Source: Vulcanisaeta moutnovskia 768-28 (GTDB lineage Archaea; Thermoproteota; Thermoprotei; Thermoproteales; Thermocladiaceae). Taken from it: DNA of 64,000 nt. Position numbers and translations under genes: made by a program. Location of the stretch: NCBI RefSeq assembly GCF_000190315.1, contig NC_015151.1:1426001-1490000 (forward strand), given 5' to 3'. The notes under the pieces were generated by a model, which was given only the letters and a program-made list of their open reading frames with translations, had not been told where the DNA came from and did no database searches. This document shows, in pieces, positions 45,092 through 53,986 of this stretch (position 1 is the stretch's first letter; the number at the start of each line of letters is the position of its first letter).

Positions 45092-45937
45092 GTGCGCCTT
45101 GGCTTTGTGGGTGTTGTTTTTGTTTTCCGCATTGCCCTTAGGCCCTCGTCAGCTCTCGTTTTAACCAACTTCACAGGCTCCATAGCCATGTCCGTGACCC
45201 TGAACATACTGGGCACGGTGGATGCCGAGCTGGCTAGGCGTATTCACGACTCGAGGGGTCCAAAGCCCATGAGCGTCACACCACTCACGCTTAGGGGCAA
45301 GGTACTGTGGAGAGGTAGGCACATCATCGCTCCTGGCGAGGCGGTTCAATTCAGGGTATCGGCGCTAGGTGATGTGGGCGTTAAGCTCCTGGACGCACTG
45401 GATAGGACCAATGAGGCGAGGCTCTTCGGCGTCAATGCAAGGGTCGAGGTGTTGGGTGCGGAGGTGGTTAGGCTGGGTGAGTTGTTCAGCCCTGGGCCCA
45501 GCTCCTTCGGTGTTGAGTTCCTATCGCCGATTAGGTTTGCTAGGAGGAGGACCATGAGGCGTAGGAGGGTTAAGTATGAGTTCTGCCCAAACATTGAGAA
45601 CATAATCAAGTCAACACTGAACTACTGGCTTAGGACCATCGGCGATGGAGAGTTCAGGGACTGGCCCAGGCTCCTGAGGTGGGTCTATAACTACGTCTAC
45701 ACGAGGGATATATACGGCAGGGTGGTGTCCACGAAACTACCAAACAGCGACCAACCGCAGCTGGGCTTCATCGGTAGGGCCGAGTACGAGATAAGGAGCA
45801 AGAGGGAGGGCAGGATAAGGCAGTTCTGGGCATTGATGAGGCTCGCCGAGTTGATGAACACGGGGACCACGAGGTCGATAGGCTTCGGACACATAAAAAT
45901 AACAAGCACAAAGACAAAACAAGCACCAAGGCAATAA
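45092..45937 (+). CDS. cas6: Cas6 CRISPR RNA endoribonuclease
   Basis: A 281-residue Cas6 of the ferredoxin-fold RAMP type. It cuts the repeat RNA to release crRNAs with an 8-nt 5' handle, serving all three arrays. The N-terminal strand is VFVFRIALRPSSALVLTNFTG. The C-terminal glycine-rich loop is TTRSIGFGHIKI (about residues 258-270). The start is uncertain: GTG 45092 or GTG 45107; the second lies 25 nt after the TATA-like CTTTTAAATCC and begins nearer the conserved strand. It is the only cas6 that I find in the window and faces away from array 2. Confidence 0.82.
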   Translation: MRLGFVGVVFVFRIALRPSSALVLTNFTGSIAMSVTLNILGTVDAELARRIHDSRGPKPMSVTPLTLRGKVLWRGRHIIAPGEAVQFRVSALGDVGVKLLDALDRTNEARLFGVNARVEVLGAEVVRLGELFSPGPSSFGVEFLSPIRFARRRTMRRRRVKYEFCPNIENIIKSTLNYWLRTIGDGEFRDWPRLLRWVYNYVYTRDIYGRVVSTKLPNSDQPQLGFIGRAEYEIRSKREGRIRQFWALMRLAELMNTGTTRSIGFGHIKITSTKTKQAPRQ

Positions 45938-46087
45938 ACACATGCATTTTACACCCTCTTATCGAAACCAGCCACAACCAACATCGGATACGGAGGAACT
46001 AAGATCAACGTCGCGATAGACATTGGGGATGGTGAAGTAATCGTGAGAGAGCGGTTCAGGAAATTAGTAGAATTAATGATTTAATTA

Positions 46088-46916
46088 GTGATTAGTATAT
46101 GGAATAAAATCGAGGATGTTGTTAATGAGGGGTCGGACCTACACGTATTTCTTGATGTCACGCATGGTATTAACTTCATGCCGACGCTCACGTATCAGGT
46201 CGTGAAGTACGTAGCCACATTGGCCTTAGTAAAAGGTGTTAGTTTATAACGCATTACCAGGTAGTTATGAGATTGTAAAGTTGATTTATGACAACGTTAG
46301 GCAATTAATATTACCTCAAGACACCCGCAGCAAGGCTGTTAAGGCGCTGGCGTATGGGGCATTGGCAGTAATACCAAAGATCCTGAGTAAAGAGAACGCA
46401 TGCGGTAAGAACGCTCATTTAGATGTTAAGGCCAGGGTAGATCATGCAGCGAAGAAGGTTGAGTATGAGTTCGAAGGCGGCATTAAGCCGAGTGACGTAT
46501 ATTCTGAACTTATTGAGGAGTTGCTATGTGGGGATAAGGTGTTTAGTGAGGCGGTAAGTAGAGGGGGTGTGGTGAAACTTGACGATTTAATGAGGCATAG
46601 GTTAATTAATAAACTTGGTGATATGGTGAAGGTCATAATTCAGGATGAATTAAATGATATGCGTAATGTAATCGATAAAGCCGCGAGGCTGGGCTTGAGA
46701 GTTGATGGCAATTACTACTCGGATATTAAAGCCATTATACATCACGAGGACTTCCCAGGCCAATGTATATGTAAGGGGGAAAATGATAAGAGGAATTTCA
46801 TTGCGCACGCAGGGTTATTAAAGAATTGTACTAAGATAGTGAGGTGCATTGGTGATCAATCTAATGAATATTGCATCGATATAGATGAAGAAGAGTTAAA
46901 GTGTTTAGGAATTTAA
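46088..46916 (+). pseudogene. Broken csx1 (CARF-HEPN), N-terminally truncated and frameshifted
   Basis: The CARF core VFLDVTHGINFMPTLT (about 46148-46195) runs into a stop at about 46245. The rest (LVYNALPGSYEIVKLIYDNVRQLILP to the end) continues in another frame from 46236. By alignment with the intact Csx1 at 30979, about six residues plus the frame are lost at the junction, and the N-terminal ~170 residues are missing. The HEPN motif RNFIAHAGLL is still intact. The downstream frame from 46236 could still yield a CARF-less HEPN fragment. It sits between cas6 and the Csm operon. Confidence 0.75.
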
Positions 46917-46919
46917 TAC

Positions 46920-49172
46920 CTAAGTTTGCCTGCTTATTTTGCGGTATAGGTCTATCTTCATTATTGCCTTCGCCAGCGATTTCATCAACTCCGTTAATTC
47001 CCTCGACCTTACATACTCACTGCAGTCCCTGATCCTCAGTATTGGCATTAGCGCATTCGTTAGTCTCCCTGGCTCTACATTACTTGAGATTTCGTTTATT
47101 ACCGCATAAGCCCTATCCCTATTCCTATTGACCAGGTATGTGTAGTTGACCACGCCCCTAACCAGCTCCCTGACCAGCTCATTCCTTGATCCGCACCGAC
47201 CCTGCCTAGCTAATGCGTACAATGCGTACAGCATGTTATAGATGTTGGTTAGTTCCTCACCCACCTTAAACATCAACGACTTACCAATCACGTCACCTTC
47301 GTACTCGCCGGGTGGTGCCGCGGTATTCGCATTTACGTAGTCTACGACCTCTAGCACATCGCTTGGTGTCAGTATTATCGGCGCACTACCCGTGTGTGCC
47401 AGGTATATCAGTGGCTCATCCCTACTTACGTCCTTCACAGCCTCAAGCCTCTCATCGGTCTCATCCCACACTAGGTACATTGGCATCTGTGGCTCGTGAA
47501 TCAACGCACCTGCGGCAACGCTTATCCCGAAGTCCAAAGCCCTCCTCATGACCCTCGCGATGTAGTCCAAGGCTCTGTGGTCACCCGCTATGAATATGTC
47601 ATCGCCGCCGCTGTAGATTATGAAAACGTTGTTCCCGTACCTACCCAGGTTTTGCGTAAAGAGCCAGGGGCCGTAGGCGTCGAATACGGTGGTCAATAAC
47701 GTACTGAAGAATAGGTACGCCGCCGCGCCGCGCTCGGCAGCCCCCTTCTTGAAGATGCCCATCTTGTTTGCGTCGGCCTTCACCGATATGGCGTAGTTAC
47801 CGATGTCCTCCAGCGTGAGTAGGTCGCCGGTGTCCTGGCTGATGGGCATCCTAGTGTTTAGGAATAGTACTGAGTAACCCACGTTGCTTGCCCTGAGTAT
47901 TGGGTTTTGAAACTCGTTAATGCCGTAATGAATGTACTCCCTCCCCAAATCCGCACGGGCGTTATCGGGGCACACTGCGTACCTTATGCCAAGGAGTTCA
48001 ATAACTTCGCAACCCCCATACCCGCCAGAGTCCCTAAGCTCCGCCATGAAGCCGAGTCTCCTACTCGCTGTACCAACCCTGTGCGAGTAATGACAAAATG
48101 GGCATAGCCTAAGTTCCTCACCGCCAATGGTCTCTACACTCAATTTACCAGTGGGCATACCACACATACTGCACAGGTGCTTACCACCGACGGAGAACCT
48201 CCTCCAGATACCGTACCTCCTCCTTCCCAGGGCTGCCACAAGCTCCCTCAACACATCACCGAACCTGTTACCGATGTCGTGGATCCCCGTGTACGCGACA
48301 ACCACCCTAACCCTACCCTCGAACTCCTCATTTACTTTGGACTCAATGTCATTTATCACGTAATCCAGGACATTGCTGTCCAGACCGGGTATTAGCATTA
48401 CCACCTCGCCGCCCGTGTTCACGAGCACATTAATCGGGCTAAGGACGTCACTCCCCACCCTCCTATTCACATCCCTAATTATCCTAACAGCCACCGCATT
48501 CTGAAAGAGGTTCACGAGGACGGACCTACCCCTCAACTGCCTCATCGCCTGCCCAGTCCTCTGTATCCTACCTATGACCTCCTGAATTCCCAGGATATCC
48601 ACCCCGAGAAGCCTAAAACGGCCGTAGGGCTCGGTCGACGCGTAAGCCGCCGCCGTGTGCATCACGGCATACGCCGAGATCCCACTACCAACGCCACAGG
48701 TCGAGTAAGGCACATAGGAAAGGACCAACCTACCTATGGTCAGTAGGGTCGTCATTAACTGCTCCTTATCCATAGACAACGCCCCTAACCTAGCCACATA
48801 ATCATCCAAGGCGCTGACGATGGTTTTGTAACCATCCCTCGCACTTACGCCACCCTCAACAACACTACGCATTAGGGCTGGGCCGACCCTAACCTCCTTA
48901 CCGAAGAGGTCTATGATTAATTGACCATCACCACACCCATCGCTGGGCTCCGGACCCTGTATCGCAGCCTCTATATAACTCCTAAGCCCTGCGGCTCCAT
49001 TGGCCAGGGCCTTACGAACATCACCCACATTGACCCCGGCCGATGTGAATACATTACTTAACTGCTCGAGGTATTTGTTGGCGTGGTCCCTGGGCTCGCC
49101 GCCGAGTGCCCTCGACCTGACCCTACCCATCACTAGGAGCATCACGGACAACACGCTGGGCCACGCGCTCAT
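46920..49172 (-). CDS. cas10: Cas10/Csm1 (type III-A large subunit) without visible HD motif
   Basis: A 750-residue large subunit of the Csm complex. The N-terminus (MSAWPSVLSVMLLVMGRVRSRALGG) lacks the His-Asp pair that begins HD domains. A zinc site CSMC with CPFC is visible at about 335-360. The first Palm motif is KADANKMG near 466, and the second is YSGGDDIFIAG at about 519, so the cyclase site is intact. It should signal by cyclic oligoadenylate but probably not cut DNA. Last gene of the csm2-3-4-5-cas10 operon (4-bp overlap with csm5). Confidence 0.88.
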   Translation of the reverse strand: MSAWPSVLSVMLLVMGRVRSRALGGEPRDHANKYLEQLSNVFTSAGVNVGDVRKALANGAAGLRSYIEAAIQGPEPSDGCGDGQLIIDLFGKEVRVGPALMRSVVEGGVSARDGYKTIVSALDDYVARLGALSMDKEQLMTTLLTIGRLVLSYVPYSTCGVGSGISAYAVMHTAAAYASTEPYGRFRLLGVDILGIQEVIGRIQRTGQAMRQLRGRSVLVNLFQNAVAVRIIRDVNRRVGSDVLSPINVLVNTGGEVVMLIPGLDSNVLDYVINDIESKVNEEFEGRVRVVVAYTGIHDIGNRFGDVLRELVAALGRRRYGIWRRFSVGGKHLCSMCGMPTGKLSVETIGGEELRLCPFCHYSHRVGTASRRLGFMAELRDSGGYGGCEVIELLGIRYAVCPDNARADLGREYIHYGINEFQNPILRASNVGYSVLFLNTRMPISQDTGDLLTLEDIGNYAISVKADANKMGIFKKGAAERGAAAYLFFSTLLTTVFDAYGPWLFTQNLGRYGNNVFIIYSGGDDIFIAGDHRALDYIARVMRRALDFGISVAAGALIHEPQMPMYLVWDETDERLEAVKDVSRDEPLIYLAHTGSAPIILTPSDVLEVVDYVNANTAAPPGEYEGDVIGKSLMFKVGEELTNIYNMLYALYALARQGRCGSRNELVRELVRGVVNYTYLVNRNRDRAYAVINEISSNVEPGRLTNALMPILRIRDCSEYVRSRELTELMKSLAKAIMKIDLYRKISRQT

Positions 49173-50131
49173 GGTACCACCCTAATACATGCCACACCAA
49201 CGACCTGCCCCTTCGCAAGCCTTATCGTTGAGTCTCCCCAGGGCTTACCGAGGTAACTGCTCATAAGTCTCGTGACCTCCTCGTACAGTCCCCTATCGAA
49301 CCTCTCCAGCAGGGTTATCACGGTCTTCCACCTCCTGCCGGCGCCATAGCCTATCCTAACCACGAAGCCGTTGTCACAGCTAGGGAGCTTGACATTCCTA
49401 CCGATCTCAAAGGCCGAGATATCGCTACTAAACTCACTAAGGGCCTTGACCAGGGCATTCTCAAGGGCCTCATCCTTCCTCACGATCCCGACCTTGATCT
49501 CGTAACTAACCTCTACACCGGGCCTAAGCCCTATCGCCATTACCTGGTACCTACCCTCCAAATCCCTGATGCAATACACCCCATAATCACTGGTGCTCGG
49601 CTTAGTGAGTTGCCTAACGAGGACCTTATTGAACACATCCCTCTCAAACACCCTCTCCTCCTCCTCGAAGGTCCTAACAACCCTCTCCCTCATTACCCCA
49701 GCCTCGGCATTTACCGAGAGCCTATTTAACCTACGTGGACTAGCCCCACCAACCGCCTCCCTAACCTCTTCAAAGAACAGCCTCCGCCTCTCGGCATCAC
49801 CCTTAAGCAGCCAGTATAGGTACGCCGTCCTCAGCATGCCCTTAACCTCACTCGCAGGAATACCCTCAGGGTTGTGATCAAGGACCTCGCCCGTACCACA
49901 CCCCTCCTCAATTGAGTAGCTACGGCTTGAGTAAGCCCCTGGATTCCTCATCACTAGATTCTTCATTACATAGTCGTAATCGACATGGGCACCGCCGAGA
50001 ACACCAGCATTGACCCTCCCCAGGTCTATAACGTACAGTGCGCCCCCCGAAACCACCGCATCAACACCAAGCACTAGCTTGTTTCCGCTCAGTACGAAGG
50101 TTGGCGACTTAACAAGTATGGTGAGCCTCAT
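49169..50131 (-). CDS. csm5: Csm5 (type III-A RAMP subunit)
   Basis: A 320-residue RAMP matching Csm5, which binds the 3' part of the crRNA and helps its final trimming. Recognisable parts are an N-terminal beta strand (TILVKSPTFVLSGNKLVLG), the IPASEVKGMLRTAYLYWL block (about residues 95-112), and the C-terminal GFVVRIGYGAGRRWKTVITLL with its glycine-rich loop. It overlaps csm4 by 23 bp and cas10 by 4 bp in a tight operon. Confidence 0.82.
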   Translation of the reverse strand: MRLTILVKSPTFVLSGNKLVLGVDAVVSGGALYVIDLGRVNAGVLGGAHVDYDYVMKNLVMRNPGAYSSRSYSIEEGCGTGEVLDHNPEGIPASEVKGMLRTAYLYWLLKGDAERRRLFFEEVREAVGGASPRRLNRLSVNAEAGVMRERVVRTFEEEERVFERDVFNKVLVRQLTKPSTSDYGVYCIRDLEGRYQVMAIGLRPGVEVSYEIKVGIVRKDEALENALVKALSEFSSDISAFEIGRNVKLPSCDNGFVVRIGYGAGRRWKTVITLLERFDRGLYEEVTRLMSSYLGKPWGDSTIRLAKGQVVGVACIRVVP

Positions 50132-50987
50132 AGGGCACCCACAGCGGGCTAAACCTCTTTATACAGGTGCTTGTTTTCAAATCCTCAAACTCAACGCCGC
50201 TGGGTATTACGGAGCCGTCCATGAGCACGCTCATGGGCCCAACCACGTGGAATGGACTACACACCCAACCCCTAACCATAGTATTTAGGCAGCCGCTCAG
50301 GTCATCACGCCTCGGCAATGCGGTACCCAGGAGTAGCATGTGCTTTCCAGACTCAACGCCGTAGTTTATGATCCCTACATCAACAACCCTGAAGTGCCCA
50401 AGCCCAACACTCCTCTCGCCACCAATGCCAAGCTCGCCGATGATTGAGAACGCCCTCTTGGCGTCATTAATGTCCACCGCATCGCCTTGCCTGAAGTATA
50501 TTATGTAGTCCACGGTTGGTGAGAAGGCGACCACCCTGTACGTATCCGCATTACCCAATGCCCTACTAACCACGTTCCTCTGTATACTCACATAATGACC
50601 AAAGCCAGCCCTGGGCACCCACCTTCTGCCACCGCACCTAATTGCCACGGTATCACCGTCGAGCTCAAGCCCGTCAATGCCCGAGTAAACACAGTCAAAA
50701 GGCACGTACTGCATCCTCTTGATGGTCCTCGACCACCTCGGATCCTCAGACCCCTCCAGCAGCTTGAGCTTGAGGTCCATGGGTATTGGGAATACCTTGG
50801 CTTCGCCAAAGATCATTGGGTACGCTGAGGATACTTGGGCTACCCCATGCTCAATACCCATAAACCTCAGGTTATCCAGGGCTGAGTATATCGTGTCGGA
50901 GGGCACGTAGTTGAGGGAGTCAAATAACCCAGAGAATCCCACCCTGAAGGGCCCATCAAACCTAATGACAACAAAGCCTATTTGCAT
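50109..50987 (-). CDS. csm4: Csm4 (type III-A Cas5-group subunit)
   Basis: A 292-residue Cas5-group RAMP that holds the crRNA 5' handle and contacts Cas10. The N-terminal FDGPFRVGFSGLFDSLNYVPSDTIYSALDNLRFMG is the family signature. GELGIGGERSVGLGHFRV (about residues 187-204) is the glycine-rich loop. The C-terminal SPLWVPYEA follows. It overlaps csm3 by 10 bp. Confidence 0.84.
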   Translation of the reverse strand: MQIGFVVIRFDGPFRVGFSGLFDSLNYVPSDTIYSALDNLRFMGIEHGVAQVSSAYPMIFGEAKVFPIPMDLKLKLLEGSEDPRWSRTIKRMQYVPFDCVYSGIDGLELDGDTVAIRCGGRRWVPRAGFGHYVSIQRNVVSRALGNADTYRVVAFSPTVDYIIYFRQGDAVDINDAKRAFSIIGELGIGGERSVGLGHFRVVDVGIINYGVESGKHMLLLGTALPRRDDLSGCLNTMVRGWVCSPFHVVGPMSVLMDGSVIPSGVEFEDLKTSTCIKRFSPLWVPYEAHHTC

Positions 50988-51955
50988 AAGAGATCACGTA
51001 ACTCATTGAAGACATCCGTCTTATCCACGAAGTCCCTAACATCAAGGAGCCCATCGGCTTTGTGGATCTCCCTAAACCCGACATCACCCTTAACCAGGTT
51101 CTGGAACTTGAGGACCAAGTCCCTAAACTCCACATTACCGTAGCCCCTAGTCCCCGAGCCGCCGATGTACGTCTCCTCAACGAGGATTAAGGAATCAATG
51201 AGACTCGACAGGTAGTAACGGGCCGGGTAATCCTTTATGAACTCCTTAAACCTGCTATGCTCATCACACTCCCTCCTCCTGCATATGTCCACGTCGTAGA
51301 CCAGGAGGGTTATCGAGCCCTCGAACTCCACGTCAGCCCTAACCCTAAGCACGGTCCTTGGATCCGCAGCGCTTGTCACCCTATCAATCCTATTCTCACC
51401 CTTCTCCTCCAGAAAGTCCTCGAAGTAGACGTTGTCACAGCCACCCTTTAGCTGGCACAGTCTCTCGATATAGCCCTGCGATGGGTACATGTCCCTAAAG
51501 ATTGCCCTACTCGGCGCCCAGCACCTCTCGAAGAACCAGGAGTATGGGCTACTACCCTCCTCACTAGGTTGGAAGTAAAGCGGCTGCATAGACATAGACC
51601 CAAACACATTATCCACCGGGCAGTATGGGTCGTCATGAACTATGTTATTACTAATGACCCTGGAGTGGTAGTAGATCTTGCCGTCAGTCGTGTGAAGGTC
51701 CAGACCGAGGGCGAGCTCCAGGAGCGACCTAGCCTTACCCTTCAGGGAACTACCAGGTATGTAAGGCACCTTGAGTAAGTACGTGTTCTTGCCTACGGCA
51801 TAAGCCCTAGTTATCGATAGGGGCTCTATGTCTGCCGCGCCCATGATCTCCTTAGCCCTACCACTCCTAATCAACAAACCACTCCTGGCCACGAGCTTAA
51901 AGCCCAACTCAAAGGCACCAACAAGCCTAATCTTAGGCGACAGGTACTGGCTCAT
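50978..51955 (-). CDS. csm3: Csm3 (type III-A Cas7, backbone and target-RNA cleavage)
   Basis: A 325-residue Cas7-group subunit forming the filament. LLIRSGRAKEIMGAADIEPLSI (about residues 27-48) aligns with the loop that holds the catalytic Asp in Csm3 (form GG-DNPVI); Asp42 is the likely cleavage residue. YIPGSSLKGKARSLLEL follows (about 65-82), and the C-terminal GGSGTRGYGNVEF is the glycine-rich loop. A Cys-rich insert (QLKGGCDNVYFED, CRRRECDEH) is larger than in minimal Csm3. It overlaps csm2 by 4 bp. Confidence 0.87.
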   Translation of the reverse strand: MSQYLSPKIRLVGAFELGFKLVARSGLLIRSGRAKEIMGAADIEPLSITRAYAVGKNTYLLKVPYIPGSSLKGKARSLLELALGLDLHTTDGKIYYHSRVISNNIVHDDPYCPVDNVFGSMSMQPLYFQPSEEGSSPYSWFFERCWAPSRAIFRDMYPSQGYIERLCQLKGGCDNVYFEDFLEEKGENRIDRVTSAADPRTVLRVRADVEFEGSITLLVYDVDICRRRECDEHSRFKEFIKDYPARYYLSSLIDSLILVEETYIGGSGTRGYGNVEFRDLVLKFQNLVKGDVGFREIHKADGLLDVRDFVDKTDVFNELRDLLCK

Positions 51956-52377
51956 AGCTCCTCCTCACCCCTCTTGGCGTAGATCACGTATGCGAGGAAG
52001 GCATCGAGCGAATCCCTAAGCGCCCTAGCCAACTCCCTGGCCTGATCAACCCCCTTAGGATTACCCAAGCTTCTTCTGATTTCATCAATCGCGGTCTTAA
52101 TACCATCAGCCAAGTCATCATCAATCATACCCCTCCTCTTCTGATACTCAAGGACTATGTTCAACCTAACAAGCAACCTAACAAGGTCTGGATTAACCTG
52201 GGGCTGTACCGTCATTACCTTATCCAGAACAGGGATTATCAAGTTGTATATCTTCCTAAACGCCGACGGCGTCGTCCTATAAACGCTGTATTTCATCACG
52301 TTATTAAAGCCATCATCGTACCTACCCTCGTAGAAGTTGCGGAACACCATGGAGTAAAACTTCGGGAGGTACGGCAT
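51952..52377 (-). CDS. csm2: Csm2 (type III-A small subunit, Cas11)
   Basis: A 141-residue all-helical small subunit at the head of the Csm operon. It matches in size, composition and position. I use ATG 52377 (MPYLPKF) because a TATA box at 52398-52409 lies 26 nt upstream; the earlier in-frame ATG at 52395 is too close to it. Recognisable family sequence is weak (LVRLLVRLNIVLEYQKRRGMIDDDLADGIKTAIDE), so the assignment relies partly on context. Confidence 0.75.
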   Translation of the reverse strand: MPYLPKFYSMVFRNFYEGRYDDGFNNVMKYSVYRTTPSAFRKIYNLIIPVLDKVMTVQPQVNPDLVRLLVRLNIVLEYQKRRGMIDDDLADGIKTAIDEIRRSLGNPKGVDQARELARALRDSLDAFLAYVIYAKRGEEEL

Positions 52378-52397
52378 ACCTTTTATATAAGTCATAA

Positions 52398-52409
52398 ACT
52401 TTAAAATAT
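52398..52409 (-). promoter_or_regulatory. TATA box for the Csm operon
   Basis: AATATTTTAAAG on the minus strand, 26 nt before ATG 52377. The same AT-rich stretch read on the plus strand (CTTTAAAATATT) is about 35-40 nt from the ATPase ATG at 52443, so it may serve both divergent transcripts. Confidence 0.55.
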
Positions 52410-52442
52410 TACGCCCTAACTATACATGATTAGTGAGTAAGT

Positions 52443-53519
52443 ATGGCAAATCACCAACTAAGCATAACGGGCAAATTAAGCTACGGAAATAAAGAAGTAA
52501 GCATTAACATTAACATAGACGAGATAAAGCCATTGACCATACTCATAGGACCAAACCTAACCGGCAAATCCCTAACCCTCATATGCCTAGCAATGCGCAC
52601 CACTAAACGTAAGCCCTTTATGAGGAGGTACACATTAGATAGAATTGAGAAGATGCTAGGTAACCTAAGATGCGAGACAAGCCTTCAATTCGACTATGGC
52701 GTCTTTGTTGATTCGTACAGGGTGTCTATTCAACCGCTTGAGGGTATCCGTGAGAAGCTTAGCAACATAAAGACTGCGGTGGAGAGCCTTAAACCGCCAA
52801 GGGAGGAGGAGGTACCGCGAGGCTTAATTGCAATAGAAAATAATGTGAAGGATATCGAAAATATGCTATACGAGGATCGTGTAATCGATGATTTAAAACA
52901 CGTTGCAAGTATTAAGAGTTTAGCTGATGCATACAGGACATTTGATGAAGTTAGAGATGAATTCAGTAAACTTATCGAAGAGACTGCCAAGGAGCTTGAG
53001 AAGACCTCTGAGGAGTATAGAAAGCGGTTGAGCCGCTTCATGCCGCTATTCATAGATAGGACTGCGGAGGGGTGGCTGTGGTCTGACTTAGAACTGAATG
53101 TTTATGGTGAAAATATTGAGCAGCTCTCTAGTGTTTATGCACCATCCCTCGTGGTTCTATACGCGTTGCTGACATACGCGATGCCGGGCATTAAGATCTT
53201 AGCTATTGAGGAGCCGGAGGTACATGCACACCCAAGCATGGCGTTATTCCTAGGGTACCTCCTAGCTCAACTAGTGAGGAGGTCAGGCGGTAAGCTCTAC
53301 GTTGTGGCGTCAACACACAGTATGGAGTTCTTACGTGGCGCACTGCTTGTTAATGAGCTTACTAATGAGAATATAATTGGTGCATACGTATTCGATAGAA
53401 TCAATAACGAAATCACAGCGGGGAAGTGGGAGCCTGCCTCGATAATCCCAGGCTTCACCGAGCCGGGTCTCTTTTCATATCTAGCGAAGGTCAGGGCAGG
53501 ACAAGCGTCAGGGGGTTAA
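52443..53519 (+). CDS. AAA/ABC-type ATPase, Csm-linked accessory protein
   Basis: A 358-residue ATPase of the AAA21/RecF-like group. Walker A is ILIGPNLTGKSLT (about residues 37-46, with LTGKS instead of the usual GSGKS). A charged helical middle (about 95-200, VKDIENMLYED, EFSKLIEETAKELEKTSEEYRKR) probably forms a short coiled coil. Walker B is ILAIEEPEVHAHPSMALFL, and the switch His is in VASTHSMEFLRG. It is divergent from csm2 and followed after 3 bp by a Cys-rich protein gene. It is analogous to the ATPase cassette beside cmr6 but not closely similar. I infer a second type III accessory module. Confidence 0.75.
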   Translation: MANHQLSITGKLSYGNKEVSININIDEIKPLTILIGPNLTGKSLTLICLAMRTTKRKPFMRRYTLDRIEKMLGNLRCETSLQFDYGVFVDSYRVSIQPLEGIREKLSNIKTAVESLKPPREEEVPRGLIAIENNVKDIENMLYEDRVIDDLKHVASIKSLADAYRTFDEVRDEFSKLIEETAKELEKTSEEYRKRLSRFMPLFIDRTAEGWLWSDLELNVYGENIEQLSSVYAPSLVVLYALLTYAMPGIKILAIEEPEVHAHPSMALFLGYLLAQLVRRSGGKLYVVASTHSMEFLRGALLVNELTNENIIGAYVFDRINNEITAGKWEPASIIPGFTEPGLFSYLAKVRAGQASGG

Positions 53520-53522
53520 GCC

Positions 53523-53978
53523 ATGCCGCAGACAGTCGCCATAAATATAGTCGATCTTTATTACTCGCGTGAAGATGATTATGATAAGGCGAAAATTATA
53601 GAGTTGGCGGAAATTATAAAGTTTATTTATGATAACTTCCCTCGGGACAAAATATGTATAGCGGATGAGAAGGACATTAAGAAGAAGAAGTATATGAAGG
53701 CAATACAAGATCTTTTCAGCCCAGAAATTGAATTGAGCCCCTGTAATTGTAATTACGAATCCTTCATGAAGGATGACAGATGCACGAACTGCATCAGCGT
53801 CGAAAAGCATGAATCCCACTACGTGGTATGTTGCCTAGGTAAAGGCGTTGATGCTGTTTTAACCGTTAAGTGCGGCTGCGATAAATTCAGGGAGGGCATT
53901 AAAAATGAGTGCATCGCAAACGGTATATTTAATTGTAAAGATATCGAGAGTACTAGGTGCTGGGTCCTATGCACATAG
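53523..53978 (+). CDS. Cys-rich unknown protein, partner of Csm-linked ATPase
   Basis: A 151-residue protein with 15 cysteines (CNCNYES, CTNCISV, YVVCCLG, VKCGCDKF, ECIANGIFNCKD, CWVLC), which suggests zinc binding or disulfides. It starts 3 bp after the ATPase stop, so the two are coupled. The segment DAVLTVKCGCDKFREGIKNE loosely resembles the nuclease core of the Cmr-linked partner (IECKCGLESIRGIKQK), but the acidic residue of the PD-(D/E)xK motif is not evident. That resemblance may be chance. No family recognised. Confidence 0.62.
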   Translation: MPQTVAINIVDLYYSREDDYDKAKIIELAEIIKFIYDNFPRDKICIADEKDIKKKKYMKAIQDLFSPEIELSPCNCNYESFMKDDRCTNCISVEKHESHYVVCCLGKGVDAVLTVKCGCDKFREGIKNECIANGIFNCKDIESTRCWVLCT

Positions 53979-53986
53979 CGGTAATT

